A stretch of DNA of 64,000 nt, taken from NCBI RefSeq assembly GCF_004117875.1, contig NZ_RAHW01000002.1, positions 558,001-622,000 of the forward strand, in the 5' to 3' direction. Shown in pieces: positions 27,513-36,880 of this stretch. Below the pieces are notes generated by a model. It saw only the letters and a program-made list of their open reading frames with translations. It was not told the origin of the DNA and made no database searches. A program made the position numbers and the translations under genes. The stretch is from Geomonas oryzae (GTDB lineage Bacteria; Desulfobacterota; Desulfuromonadia; Geobacterales; Geobacteraceae). Position 1 is the first letter of the stretch; every line of letters begins with the position of its first letter.

Positions 27513-29558
27513 CTAATAATTGTTTTGGGGCGGGAAACGAACCACCGCCCCGCCCCCCGCTGTAGCCGCGGTCCCCTTGCGGCGGTTGATGCCGCCCGCG
27601 AAGTACAGGGAGCCGTACTTCCCGTAGTGGGTTACCTTCGGCGCGTATTGGAGCGCGGCGCGCTCCGATCCCGGGAGAAACAGGGCGACCGTCCCGTTTT
27701 CCGGCGCGGCACGCATCAGCACCTGGAAGAGCAGGGAGTCTCCCTCCCCCTCCCCTACCGTGGTCGAAAGATCCGCGCCGGCCGGGATGAGGGACCGATC
27801 CGCGGGCATGCCGCAGATGACCAGATCGTGACCCGCCGCCTCGGTCGGCTTCAGGGCGTCCTCGTCGAGGATGGGGGCCGCCCCCTGGGAAAGGGAGGCC
27901 AGGAAGGTGCGGAAGGTTTCCGGCCGCGCCCGGCAGTCGCGCGCGACCACGCCCATAAGCCGCGTGGAGCCTTTCACGCTGTTCACCGTGGCGGGGATCT
28001 CGTCCTTTGCGAGGATTCGGAACAGCTCCGCGCCGGGATCGAGAAGCAGGCGCCCCGGAGCGGTCGCACTGCTCAGCGTGAACGGGGTCGCCTCACGCGC
28101 ATCGATCCGAACGACCTCGGTCGTCGCCCCCCCCGCCGACTCGAGGCCAAGCGGAAGCTCCACGGCGAAAAACGGCGCCGACTGCCGCACCACGCCGCTC
28201 ACCCGCCACCCCTTGCCGTCGCGGCGCAGCGTCACATCCGCCAGCGCGAGACGCGGGCCGCCGGGACGGGTGAGCCAGCTCCTGAAAAAGGAGAGATCGG
28301 CCCCGGAGCGCTCCGAGAAGGCGCGCAGGAGGTCGCTCCAGGAGGCATCCCGGTACATCCGCTCCCGGGCCACCTGCCTAAGTCCTGCGAAGAAGGCTTC
28401 GTCCCCGATACGGCGCCGGATCATGTGGAACACCATGGCCGCCTTGCCGTAACCGATGGCGCGCGAGGCGGGATCGCTGCGGCCGGCAAAAGAGGTGAGC
28501 GGGAAGTCGTTTTGCGGCGTGACCAGCGAGGCGTAGTCGATGAGGAGCTGCCTGCGGTAGTCGCTCCCCTCCGCCGCGGAGCGGCGCTCCTTGAGCAGGT
28601 AGTCCGCGAGATAGGTCACGAGCCCCTCGCACCAGTTCCCTTCCGCCGCGTCGACGTCGACGCCGTTGCCCCACCAGCTGTGGGCGATCTCGTGGGGAAG
28701 GCTCGTATCGACGATGAAGGGGAGCCTGATCACGGAGCCCCCGAGGAGCGTGAAGGAGGGGAAGCCGTAACCGGTCGGGAAGAAGTTTTCCACCACGGCG
28801 TACTTCTCGAAGGGGTATGGGCCGAAGAGTTCCTGGTACATGGGGAGGTACCTGGCGACGGCGTCCAGGTAGCGCGGGGCGAGTGCTGCGTTGTCGCGCG
28901 AGAGATAGCTGTAGAGCTTGATCCCTGCGACCTCCCGTTCCTCGATGACGTAGGGTCCGGCGCAGAGGGAAAGGATGCCGACCGGCCGCGCCTCGCGCCA
29001 GACGGAGCGGGTCACCCCGCCTAGGGTCTCCCGGGAGAGACGCACGCCGAAGGTGACCGCCTCGATCCCGGCGGGGGCCTCGATCCTAACCGTCCGGCTT
29101 TGCGGCACCTGCTCGGGCACCGGGTACCAGAGAGCGCCCCCCCCGAGGAAGGTCCCCTCTTCGCCTATGGACGCGTTCACCCCGTAGCTTGGGTCCTCGG
29201 CCGCCGGGTTGCGTGAGACTTCATCGTGGAGGCTCACCCGCCACGAAACGGTAACCGCTTTCGCGCGCCCGGCAAGATCGAGGGTGAGAGAGCCCGAGTC
29301 GAAGCGCCAGGGGACCTTCTCTCCCGCGGCGTCCCGTACCGACTCGATGCGCGCCGCCGGGGCGAGGCCGAGCCGGGCCTTTTTCGCCGCGCCGGTAAAG
29401 GTCAGCACGGTCGCACCACTCAGTTCGTGCCTTGCCGGGTCGAGGACGACCCTGATCTCCTGGCTCGCGACCTGGGGCGCCGCGTCCTGCGCGCAAAGGG
29501 CGAACAGCGGCTGGAACAGCATGACCAAAAGAAAGGAAAGTAACCCGATTCCCCTCAC
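27513..29558 (-). CDS. M1-family zinc peptidase-like protein, exported
   Basis: I place the start at the GTG at 29558, which follows GGAGG by five bases and leads directly into a signal peptide (RGIGLLSFLLVMLFQPLFA), giving 681 residues; the open frame continues to 29666 with a non-protein-like prefix. The zinc motif HEIAHSWWGN and the downstream third ligand in NWCEGLVTYLADY match gluzincins of the M1 family. A classical GAMEN motif is not present; VVENFFPTGYGFPS stands at that place, as in divergent M1-like periplasmic proteins. The last 150 residues form a non-catalytic domain. The substrate is unknown. Confidence 0.82.
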   Translation of the reverse strand: MRGIGLLSFLLVMLFQPLFALCAQDAAPQVASQEIRVVLDPARHELSGATVLTFTGAAKKARLGLAPAARIESVRDAAGEKVPWRFDSGSLTLDLAGRAKAVTVSWRVSLHDEVSRNPAAEDPSYGVNASIGEEGTFLGGGALWYPVPEQVPQSRTVRIEAPAGIEAVTFGVRLSRETLGGVTRSVWREARPVGILSLCAGPYVIEEREVAGIKLYSYLSRDNAALAPRYLDAVARYLPMYQELFGPYPFEKYAVVENFFPTGYGFPSFTLLGGSVIRLPFIVDTSLPHEIAHSWWGNGVDVDAAEGNWCEGLVTYLADYLLKERRSAAEGSDYRRQLLIDYASLVTPQNDFPLTSFAGRSDPASRAIGYGKAAMVFHMIRRRIGDEAFFAGLRQVARERMYRDASWSDLLRAFSERSGADLSFFRSWLTRPGGPRLALADVTLRRDGKGWRVSGVVRQSAPFFAVELPLGLESAGGATTEVVRIDAREATPFTLSSATAPGRLLLDPGAELFRILAKDEIPATVNSVKGSTRLMGVVARDCRARPETFRTFLASLSQGAAPILDEDALKPTEAAGHDLVICGMPADRSLIPAGADLSTTVGEGEGDSLLFQVLMRAAPENGTVALFLPGSERAALQYAPKVTHYGKYGSLYFAGGINRRKGTAATAGGGAVVRFPPQNNY

Positions 29559-29686
29559 GCTTACCTCCGGGCGCCAGGCGCCGGCCCCTCCGCTGCCGGA
29601 GGAGCAATTATGTTTGTGATCTCGCATGCGTTGGTGTAACCTGCAGCGTGCCATTTCACGGGGCAACGCCCCACGGGAGCCGCATC

Positions 29687-30544
29687 ATGTCCAAGTTAGC
29701 CGCTTGTCTGCTCTTCATCATCGTTTCACTGGTGCTTCCGGCTGCCGCACCGGCCGGAGAGAACATCACGCGCCTAAGCGACGGGAAGCCGGTCGCCATG
29801 CGGCAGGTCGTCGCCCAGGCCGCAAAAGCGGACCTGGTCCTCGTCGGCGAAGTGCACGACAACAAGGCGCATCACGCCCTGCAGCTCGAGGTGCTCCGCG
29901 CGATGAAGAAAGAGGGTATCCCCATCGCCATCGCCATCGAGGCGATGCAGGCGGACAGCCAGAAGGATCTGGACGACTTCATCGCCGGGAAGATGAGCGA
30001 AGAGCGGTTCAGAGAGGTCTTCGCCCGAAACTGGTCCTACGACTGGGGGCTTTACCGGGACATCTTCATCTTTGCGAAGGAAAACGGGATCCCGATGATC
30101 GCGCTCAACCTGCCTAAGGAGCTGGTGGTCAAGGTTTCGCGCCGCGGCTATGCCGCACTCACCGACGAGGAGAAAAAGAGCCTCCCGCAGGGGACGATGT
30201 GCGACCTGAACAACCCGCACACCGAGTTTCTCAAAAAATCTTTCGGCGAGGTGTTCAAACACGTCACCAACGGGCGCGTCTTCGAGTACTTCTGCGAGGC
30301 CCAGACCCTGCGCAACAGCGGCATGGCGACCAACATCCGCGCTTACCTGAAAAAGGCGCCCAAGACGAAGGTGGTTGCGTTCACCGGGATCTGGCACGCC
30401 GTGAAAAACGCCGTCCCGGAGCAGCTTTCCCGCAACGGCTCCCCCCTATCGAGCCTCGTCATCATGCCGGAGATCAACGAATTCAAGGGAGGCGAGGCCT
30501 CCCCCGAGGTGATCGACTACCTGGTCAGCTTCACCGCACCGTAA
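29687..30544 (+). CDS. ChaN family protein (haem-binding uptake, Tiki superfamily)
   Basis: From the ATG at 29687 the protein is 285 residues with a signal peptide ending APAGEN and no lipobox. It shows the ChaN-family features LVLVGEVHDNKAHHALQLEVL, AIAIEAMQ and VVAFTGIWHAVKNAVP. Characterised members bind haem at the cell envelope or are EreA/ChaN-like hydrolase relatives. Geobacter is very rich in haem proteins, which fits, but the actual role is not known. It is divergent from the M1 peptidase with about 130 bp between the starts. Confidence 0.8.
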   Translation: MSKLAACLLFIIVSLVLPAAAPAGENITRLSDGKPVAMRQVVAQAAKADLVLVGEVHDNKAHHALQLEVLRAMKKEGIPIAIAIEAMQADSQKDLDDFIAGKMSEERFREVFARNWSYDWGLYRDIFIFAKENGIPMIALNLPKELVVKVSRRGYAALTDEEKKSLPQGTMCDLNNPHTEFLKKSFGEVFKHVTNGRVFEYFCEAQTLRNSGMATNIRAYLKKAPKTKVVAFTGIWHAVKNAVPEQLSRNGSPLSSLVIMPEINEFKGGEASPEVIDYLVSFTAP

Positions 30545-30588
30545 CGCGTGCCACATTAAGTCCATTTCCCGCCGATTGCAAGCGCACT

Positions 30589-31959
30589 TCACAGCAGCTT
30601 GTTCCACATGAGCGTGAAGCCGCTGCCGGAGCGCCCCTCGCGCATCACCCCGGATTCGTAACTCCACGCGAGGTAGAGCGAGGAGTTCCACAAAAACGCG
30701 CTGTCGAGCGCGACCGTTGCCGCGCCACCCTGGCGGTCCCTGAAGGTCACCCGGTCCACCGCCTCGGCCCGGGAGCGATCCGCCCAGATGTACGACCCCA
30801 GGGCGCTCAGGTAGAGGAAAAAGGTGAGCTCACGGCGGTAGCCGGCAGTGGCGGTCGCGTACCCGCGGGCCGGCACCTGGTCGAACACGACCCCTCCGTA
30901 GTGCGGCCAGGCGAGGTCGTACTGCTCGCTGGGAAAGGGCGAGCCGTTGATACGGAAGGCGTTGAAGCGGTCGCCCCTCCCCGCACCGGTGATCCCGCCG
31001 TAAAGGGCGAAAAGGAACCGGTCCCGTTCCGAAGCTATCCCCGGCACGCCGTAAGCCCCGACCAGGTGCCCGCGAAACTGCGCGTAGTTGCGGTTACCGC
31101 TTCCTCCCTCCTCGCCGCGCCAGCGGTCGCGGTGCGTGAAGTCCGCATCGAATCCGGCAGCAAGCCCCTTGTGCGGGAGCTCCAGGAGGTTTCTGCGCAA
31201 ACCGTCGAAGCGGCAGCGCAGCCTGGCGCCTAGCAGCGCCGTGTCCGGCGGAACCCAGAGCCCGGGGGAGGTGTCCCCCTCACGGTGCGCGTAAAAGTAT
31301 CCGGCGCGGGCGAGGAGCTGCACCCTGAAGTCGTTGTCCACCTGGAAGGGGGACACGGGGGTCCGGTAGCCTATCCCAGCGGCACCGACGAGGGTGCCGA
31401 AGTAAAGCGAGGTCCCCCGCACCTCTTCGCCGTGGTTGATCTCACGCTCAGCCACCGGGAGGGTCTCGTTCTCGAACTGCGCCACCACGTCCAGGCCGCC
31501 TGCGTCGCGATCGTACTCGATCTCGTTCACGAAGAGCGCGATCATGGCGCGCGCATGCGAGCGGTCGGTGACGCGCCGGTGAAAGAAGGCGGCGATCGGC
31601 AGCGCAGACGTCTGTCCCTGCGGCGGGTCGAGAAGCGATGCGCCGAGGGTGATGGAGTTCATCCTGGCGCGGTCGACCGCCGGGATCTCGATCTCGTGCC
31701 CCATGAAGGTGACCCGTCCCGGCTCACCCGCCAGCGGGGTGTGGTACTCCCCGTCCCCGGCGGCGCGGCACGGGGAGGAGAGCGATAAGAGGACGCAGAA
31801 AGGGAGCACGCCGCGCAATAAAGCCCCTAGCCGGCTTCCCGACCGCAACGAGCACGCCGCGCCCCGTCCCGCTTCTTCCCCGCCCCCGTTTTCACCACCA
31901 CTACTCAGACTTATCACCCGTCTCCATGCCCCTTTAGTCTTTCCGTCCACGCTCGTCAT
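30589..31959 (-). CDS. Outer-membrane beta-barrel protein of unknown function
   Basis: The 456-residue protein starts after GAGGAGG at five bases, so the long basic N-terminal extension (about 45 residues) before the signal-like segment GVLPFCVLLSLSSPCRAA appears genuine. The rest alternates aromatic and polar residues in strand-length blocks (RVQLLARAGYFYAHREGD, RYLFALYGGI-like segments, SLYLAWSYESG) and ends MWNKLL, as expected of an outer-membrane barrel. I do not recognise the family. It is convergent with the ChaN gene and divergent from lexA. Confidence 0.65.
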   Translation of the reverse strand: MTSVDGKTKGAWRRVISLSSGGENGGGEEAGRGAACSLRSGSRLGALLRGVLPFCVLLSLSSPCRAAGDGEYHTPLAGEPGRVTFMGHEIEIPAVDRARMNSITLGASLLDPPQGQTSALPIAAFFHRRVTDRSHARAMIALFVNEIEYDRDAGGLDVVAQFENETLPVAEREINHGEEVRGTSLYFGTLVGAAGIGYRTPVSPFQVDNDFRVQLLARAGYFYAHREGDTSPGLWVPPDTALLGARLRCRFDGLRRNLLELPHKGLAAGFDADFTHRDRWRGEEGGSGNRNYAQFRGHLVGAYGVPGIASERDRFLFALYGGITGAGRGDRFNAFRINGSPFPSEQYDLAWPHYGGVVFDQVPARGYATATAGYRRELTFFLYLSALGSYIWADRSRAEAVDRVTFRDRQGGAATVALDSAFLWNSSLYLAWSYESGVMREGRSGSGFTLMWNKLL

Positions 31960-32057
31960 GGCAGCCTCCTCATACTCGTGGTTGACCTCCCCCGTACGAA
32001 CAACCGCTACACTATAATTGGATTTTTCTAACCATCAACGGGACGAGCTTTTCAGTC

Positions 32058-32088
32058 TTGACAGGGCATGGTTACCATACGGTAAAGT
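32058..32088 (+). promoter_or_regulatory. lexA promoter with LexA operator
   Basis: TTGACA (32058-32063) is a perfect -35 element. Downstream lies GGTTACCATACGGTAAAG (32070-32087), with the perfect dyad TTACC-N4-GGTAA at 32072-32085 covering the likely -10 region. This matches most of the LexA box I recall for Geobacter sulfurreducens (GGTTN2CN4GN3ACC), differing in the last positions. LexA would therefore repress its own operon. Confidence 0.7.
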
Positions 32089-32123
32089 TCTCATCAGATA
32101 ACCAAGAGTAGGAGGTGGGCCAA

Positions 32124-32729
32124 ATGGAAGAATTGACCTCGCGGCAAAAGGAAGTGCTGGAGATCGTGTCACGGCACATAGAGGAGTACGGCTACCCCCC
32201 CACCCTGCGTGAAATCGGTGCGAAGCTCGGGGTGAGCGGCACGCTCGGGGTCTTAAAGCACCTGGACGCCCTGGAGCGCAAGGGGTACCTGCGCCGGCAG
32301 GAGGGCAGCACGCGCGGCATCACCCTGAGTCAACAGGGACAAGGGGTGCCCCTTCCCATCGTCGGGCAGGTCCGGGCAGGCACCCTGCACCCGGCCATAG
32401 AGGACGTCGAAGGTCACTTCACCATCGACCGCTCACAGATGGACAAGGGGGGGGCCTTCTTCCTGCGCGTCAAGGGGGATTCCATGATCCACGCCCACAT
32501 CGTGGAGGGGGACCTGGCGCTCGTGCGCCCGCAGCCAAACGCCCACAACAAGGACATCGTGGTCGCCATGGTGGGCGGTGAGGCAACGCTGAAGCGCTTT
32601 TACCGGGAAGCGGACCGGATCAGGCTCCAGCCGGAAAACCCGAACTACGACCCGATCATCGTGCGTGAGGGGGATGGCGAAGTCTCCATCGTAGGGAAAG
32701 TGGTTGGCATCTACCGGCAGATGGAGTAA
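32124..32729 (+). CDS. lexA: LexA repressor
   Basis: The ATG at 32124, eight bases after GGAGG, gives 201 residues; a GTG at 32115 would overlap the ribosome site. The N-terminal winged helix (TSRQKEVLEIVSRHIEEYG, PPTLREIGAKLGV) binds DNA. The C-terminal S24 protease domain has the Ala85-Gly86 self-cleavage site (QVRAGTLHP) and the catalytic pair Ser120 (KGDSMIHAH) and Lys157 (ATLKRFY). It is the SOS master repressor, inactivated by RecA-stimulated self-cleavage. It heads an operon with the DUF6504-like gene and dinB. Confidence 0.96.
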   Translation: MEELTSRQKEVLEIVSRHIEEYGYPPTLREIGAKLGVSGTLGVLKHLDALERKGYLRRQEGSTRGITLSQQGQGVPLPIVGQVRAGTLHPAIEDVEGHFTIDRSQMDKGGAFFLRVKGDSMIHAHIVEGDLALVRPQPNAHNKDIVVAMVGGEATLKRFYREADRIRLQPENPNYDPIIVREGDGEVSIVGKVVGIYRQME

Positions 32730-32733
32730 TTTC

Positions 32734-32979
32734 ATGCAGCGCTTTTGTGAGAGCATCAGGGTGGCCGCGGTCTTCTCCCCGGGGACGCGGGTAAAGCCGG
32801 TCTGGTTCGAGTGGCGGCGGCAGCGGCGCGCGGTGACGCGCTGGCCCTACTTCTGGAAAGACACCCTCGGAGGCGCGACGAGGCTGCACTTCGCGGTCTG
32901 CGACGACAGCAACCTCTATGAAATCGTGTACGACACCTCGGACCAGAACTGGACCCTCGTGGGGGTCGAGGAGCAGTAA
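32734..32979 (+). CDS. DUF6504-like small protein in the SOS operon
   Basis: The ATG at 32734 lies four bases after the lexA stop and gives 81 residues. MQRFCESIRVAAVFSPGTRVK, the basic-aromatic centre (WRRQRRAVTRWPYFW) and the C-terminal LYEIVYDTSDQNWTLVGV resemble the small DUF6504 family, often found next to error-prone polymerase genes. The function is unknown; the location between lexA and dinB (3 bp to dinB) implies SOS induction and a role in translesion synthesis. Confidence 0.7.
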   Translation: MQRFCESIRVAAVFSPGTRVKPVWFEWRRQRRAVTRWPYFWKDTLGGATRLHFAVCDDSNLYEIVYDTSDQNWTLVGVEEQ

Positions 32980-32982
32980 GAC

Positions 32983-34212
32983 GTGGCAGAGCACCGGATC
33001 ATCCTGCACATCGACATGAACGCGTTCTTCGCCTCGGTGGAGCAGCAGTCCAACCCCGCCCTGCGCGGCAAGCCGGTGGCGGTGATCGGTGCGGCCAAGC
33101 GCACCATCATCACCACCTGCTCCTACGAGGCGCGCGCCTACGGGGTGAAGACCGGGATGAACACCTGGGAGGCGCGGCAAAAGTGCAGGGAGCTGATCTT
33201 CGTGGTCGGCAACAACCGGAAGTACTCCTACACCTCCAAGCAGATCATCGGCATCATGCGCGAGTACACCCCGCTCGTCGAGGTGTTCTCCATCGACGAG
33301 GCGTTTTTGGACGTCACCGGGAGCTTGAGCCTCTTCGGCTCGCCGGAAAACATCGCGCGCCTCATAAAGGAGCAGATCAGGGAGCGTTTCGGCCTCACCT
33401 GCTCGGTCGGCATCGCCCCCAACAAGCTCCTCGCGAAGCTCGCCTCCGACATGCAGAAGCCGGACGGGCTCACCATCATCGCACCTGACCAGATAGCACG
33501 GGTCATGGATCGGGTCCCGATCCGCGACCTCTGCGGCATAGGGGCGAAGACGCACCAGCAACTCGCCAAGTTCGGCATCAAGACCTGCGGCGAGCTCGGG
33601 CGCTTTCCGCTGGAGGTGCTCAGGAAAACCTTCGGGGTGACCGGGGAGAAGCTGCACTACATGGGGCTTGGCGTCGACGACGCACCGGTCGTCGCCGAGG
33701 AGGATGCCGAGGAGGTGAAAAGCGTCGGGCACAGCACGACCCTCGACGTCGACATCACCGAGCGCTCCGAAATCCTCCTGTACCTTTTGCAGCTCTCGGA
33801 GATGGTGGGGAGAAGGGCCAGAAAGCACGGGGTGGCGGGGAGGACGGTGACCCTCACCGTACGCTACGCGGACTTCACCACCTTTTCCAGGCAGGCAAGC
33901 CGCGCCGAGCCTACCAGCAACAGCGACGAGATCTACCGCGACGCGGTGCAGATCCTCGACCAGCTCGACCTTACCCAGCCGGTGCGGCTTCTGGGCGTCA
34001 GAATCACCAACCTCACCTACCACACCGAACAGCTGCCGCTTTTCGATTCCGAGCGCAAAAAGGCGCTCGTGGCGAGCGCCATGGACCGCGTCAACAACCG
34101 GTACGGGGATTTTTCGGTGACCTTCGGGACCCTTTTGGGCAAGGAGTGCGGCGCGAAAGTGATCTCGCCGGCGTGGAAGCCGGAAGGGGTGCGCAACGTG
34201 GATGCGGATTGA
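32983..34212 (+). CDS. dinB: DNA polymerase IV
   Basis: The 409-residue Y-family polymerase uses a GTG start after GGAG. Metal-binding residues are Asp11 (LHIDMNAFFASVEQ) and Asp105-Glu106 (VFSIDEAFLDVTGS). The helix-hairpin-helix region IRDLCGIGAKTHQQLAKFGI and the little-finger domain follow. A C-terminal beta-clamp-binding motif is visible as QLPLF near residue 350. It performs error-prone bypass of DNA lesions and is transcribed with lexA. Confidence 0.95.
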   Translation: MAEHRIILHIDMNAFFASVEQQSNPALRGKPVAVIGAAKRTIITTCSYEARAYGVKTGMNTWEARQKCRELIFVVGNNRKYSYTSKQIIGIMREYTPLVEVFSIDEAFLDVTGSLSLFGSPENIARLIKEQIRERFGLTCSVGIAPNKLLAKLASDMQKPDGLTIIAPDQIARVMDRVPIRDLCGIGAKTHQQLAKFGIKTCGELGRFPLEVLRKTFGVTGEKLHYMGLGVDDAPVVAEEDAEEVKSVGHSTTLDVDITERSEILLYLLQLSEMVGRRARKHGVAGRTVTLTVRYADFTTFSRQASRAEPTSNSDEIYRDAVQILDQLDLTQPVRLLGVRITNLTYHTEQLPLFDSERKKALVASAMDRVNNRYGDFSVTFGTLLGKECGAKVISPAWKPEGVRNVDAD

Positions 34213-34218
34213 GGGAGT

Positions 34219-35580
34219 CTAGAACCCGGGCACCCCGGTAGGTACCTGGTCCCAGTAGGTGACGGAACCGTTGTGCCAGCGCACGATCTGCACGGTCTCG
34301 TCCTGAGAGATCACGACGGCGATGGCCTGGTGCAGCTTCTGGCAGATCCGGTATGCGGCCCGGTGCCTCGTCCCCACCCCCTCGCTGAGTACCGGCTCGC
34401 ACTTTTCCCCCTCGGTGTCCAGGGCATGCGACACCATGCCGACGCTGTCCAGGTCCCCCGAAATCACCCCGCCGAAACCGAGTAACTCCTGACGTTTGGT
34501 GATGACGACCGCACCGTCCACCGCCGAGAGTGCCGCAATGAAGTGCGCCACGTCGAAGATCGCCTCGTCGAGAAGGGCGATCGATTCGTTCTTGCTCGTC
34601 ACGTACTCGTGCCACCCCACCTTCCGTTCGGGATGTTCAGCGCTGCCGTAGCTTTCGGCCAGGGTGTTCATGATGCGCAGGGTGAGAGAGAGGAAGCGCT
34701 GCCTGGAATCGAACTCGAGGAACTGGTACTTGACCGTGAGGTACTGGTTCTCCTGCATGATCTCCTCGGCCATCTCGGGGGGGAGGTAGACGAGCAGCCC
34801 CCCGTGGTTCGAGTTCCTGATCACGCTTATGATGCGCCTGAGAGCCTGCTGGCCAATGTTGCTGCCGAAGTCCGGGTCGAGCTCGGCCCAGGGGCGTTCG
34901 GCGCGCCTGCACGCGCTTCTGTGCAGCGCGAAGGTCTCCTCGTTCAAGGCGGCAAGGCTCTTTCCGAACCAGCGGGAATTGAAGACGTCGATGGTCGGAC
35001 AGTTTATCTGCCCGCCGTTTAGGGAGGCGATGATTTCGTCACCGGCGCATACCGAGATCTGCCCCGGCCCGGTGACGTAGACCACCAGGCTCTGCGGCAA
35101 GGGCGGAGAGGTTTTCCTTCCGCCGTACACCGCGTGCATCCAGCGGGTCCCGGAATGGAGCAGCCCCCAGATCTGGGCCCCGTGCGCCGGGTCGATGCAG
35201 ATGCCGATGAGGGTCCGGTAGAAGTCTGCGGCCGGGGCCAGGCGGTGCAACTCGTATTCGTTGAAGGGACGGGTCCTCGAGAAGATGAGCCGATGCATCC
35301 CGGTGGGGGGACCCTCGTGGGCGGCGAAGAGGTAGGAGTCCCGGATGATCAGGCGGAACATCACCGGGCGCTCCTCCTCACGCAGAAGGCTTGCCTGGTA
35401 ACAGGTCGAGATCACCTGTTCGAAAATGCCCCGCGCGGGAAGCGTGAAGCCCCCAGGCTTGGCTTCGGGGCAGATGCGCGCCACGAAGGCCCGGTCCTGC
35501 CACCTCTCGAAGACGAAGGCGACGAGATCCTTGGGATAGCTGTGTCCGGCGGTAGGACTGTGGGCTGGGTTCCGTTTCAT
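34219..35580 (-). CDS. Diadenylate cyclase-domain protein with N-terminal sensor region (DACNV type)
   Basis: The 453-residue protein ends in a DisA_N/DAC domain with both nucleotide-binding motifs, DGA at residues 355-357 (AVDGAVVITKRQELLGFGG) and GTRHRAA at 403-409. The first 300 residues are not a known DAC partner such as CdaA's membrane helices; I believe they correspond to the putative sensor region called DACNV. An active enzyme would make c-di-AMP from two ATP. c-di-AMP is not well established in Geobacter, so the product needs testing. Convergent with dinB. Confidence 0.75.
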   Translation of the reverse strand: MKRNPAHSPTAGHSYPKDLVAFVFERWQDRAFVARICPEAKPGGFTLPARGIFEQVISTCYQASLLREEERPVMFRLIIRDSYLFAAHEGPPTGMHRLIFSRTRPFNEYELHRLAPAADFYRTLIGICIDPAHGAQIWGLLHSGTRWMHAVYGGRKTSPPLPQSLVVYVTGPGQISVCAGDEIIASLNGGQINCPTIDVFNSRWFGKSLAALNEETFALHRSACRRAERPWAELDPDFGSNIGQQALRRIISVIRNSNHGGLLVYLPPEMAEEIMQENQYLTVKYQFLEFDSRQRFLSLTLRIMNTLAESYGSAEHPERKVGWHEYVTSKNESIALLDEAIFDVAHFIAALSAVDGAVVITKRQELLGFGGVISGDLDSVGMVSHALDTEGEKCEPVLSEGVGTRHRAAYRICQKLHQAIAVVISQDETVQIVRWHNGSVTYWDQVPTGVPGF

Positions 35581-35593
35581 AGCGCCACCCAGG

Positions 35594-36880
35594 CTACAGG
35601 CACCAGACCCGAATACCGGCCGATGCCATCTGCCGGGCGTCGTAGATCCCCTTCACGTCGATGAGCACCGGGTTTTCCACCATGAGGCTCGCGAATTTCG
35701 CCGGCGACCAGTTTTGGTAGGCGTCGTGCGCCACCGCCACGATGACCGCGACCGCAGGCTGCAGCCGCTCAGGCTCTCTCAAGGTGACGCAGTAGGCGCT
35801 CTTCGCCTCCTGCGGGTCGGCCATCGGGTCGCAGACCTGCACGTTGAGGCCGTAGTCCCTAAGCTCGCCCAGGATGTCGACCACCTTGGAGTTCCTGAGG
35901 TCCGGGCAGTTCTCCTTGAAGGTGAGCCCGAGCACGGTGACGTAGGAGCCGAGCACGTGGTGCCCCGCCTTGATGATCTCCTTCACCGCGCGCTGCGCCA
36001 CGAACTTCCCCATGCCGTCGTTGATGCGCCGTCCGGCCAGGATCACCTGCGGGATGTAGCCGATCTTCTCCGCCTTGTGGGTCAGGTAGTAAGGGTCGAC
36101 CCCGATGCAGTGCCCCCCCACGAGCCCGGGCTTGAAGTTCAGGAAGTTCCACTTGCTACCTGCCGCGGCAAGGACCTCCCCCGTGTCGATCCCCATACGG
36201 TCGAAGATGAGGGCCAGTTCGTTCATGAGGGCGATGTTCAGGTCGCGCTGCGTGTTTTCGATCACCTTCGCCGCCTCGGCCACCTTGATGGAAGGTGCCC
36301 GGTGCACGCCCGGCGTTACCACCTCAGAGTAAACCTGCGCCACGATTTCGAGGGTGGCGGCGTCCTGCCCGGAGACGACTTTCAGTATGTTCGTGAAGGT
36401 GTGCTCGCGGTCCCCCGGGTTGATCCGTTCCGGGCTGTACCCCACGGTGAAGTCATCCGGGCTCCTAAGCCCCGACACCCGCTCGAGGATCGGAAGGCAG
36501 ACCTCCTCGGTGACGCCGGGGTACACCGTCGACTCGTAGACGACCACGTCCCCCTTCTTGAGCGCCCGCCCCACCGTTTCCGAGGCGCTGCAAAGAAGCG
36601 AGAGATCCGGCTGGTTCGCCGGGTCGACCGGGGTCGGCACCGCGACGACGTGGAAGTCGGCCTCTTTGAGATCGTCGATCCGGTCGGTGAAGACGATGTC
36701 CGTTTCGGCGAGATCCGCCCCCTCGACCTCACCGGTGCGGTCCTTTCCGCAGCTCAGTTCCTCGATCCTCTTCGCGTTGATGTCAAAGCCTATGGTGCGC
36801 CGCACTTTCCCGAAGGCTACCGCCACCGGCAGCCCGACATAGCCCAACCCCACCACGGAAACCTTGCGTCCATGTCCCAT
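35594..36880 (-). CDS. tviB: UDP-N-acetylhexosamine 6-dehydrogenase (TviB/WbpA-like nucleotide sugar dehydrogenase)
   Basis: The 428-residue protein has an N-terminal NAD-binding Rossmann fold (VSVVGLGYVGLPVAVAFGK), the central dimerisation helices (EAAKVIENTQRDLNIALMNE), the catalytic cysteine in VGGHCIGVDPYYLTHKAE, and a C-terminal UDP-binding domain. The sequence resembles TviB/VipA more than UDP-glucose dehydrogenase, suggesting oxidation of UDP-GlcNAc or UDP-GalNAc to the uronic acid. It could feed the exopolysaccharide cluster. It lies 13 bp downstream of the DAC protein gene start and could be co-transcribed with it. Confidence 0.87.
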   Translation of the reverse strand: MGHGRKVSVVGLGYVGLPVAVAFGKVRRTIGFDINAKRIEELSCGKDRTGEVEGADLAETDIVFTDRIDDLKEADFHVVAVPTPVDPANQPDLSLLCSASETVGRALKKGDVVVYESTVYPGVTEEVCLPILERVSGLRSPDDFTVGYSPERINPGDREHTFTNILKVVSGQDAATLEIVAQVYSEVVTPGVHRAPSIKVAEAAKVIENTQRDLNIALMNELALIFDRMGIDTGEVLAAAGSKWNFLNFKPGLVGGHCIGVDPYYLTHKAEKIGYIPQVILAGRRINDGMGKFVAQRAVKEIIKAGHHVLGSYVTVLGLTFKENCPDLRNSKVVDILGELRDYGLNVQVCDPMADPQEAKSAYCVTLREPERLQPAVAVIVAVAHDAYQNWSPAKFASLMVENPVLIDVKGIYDARQMASAGIRVWCL

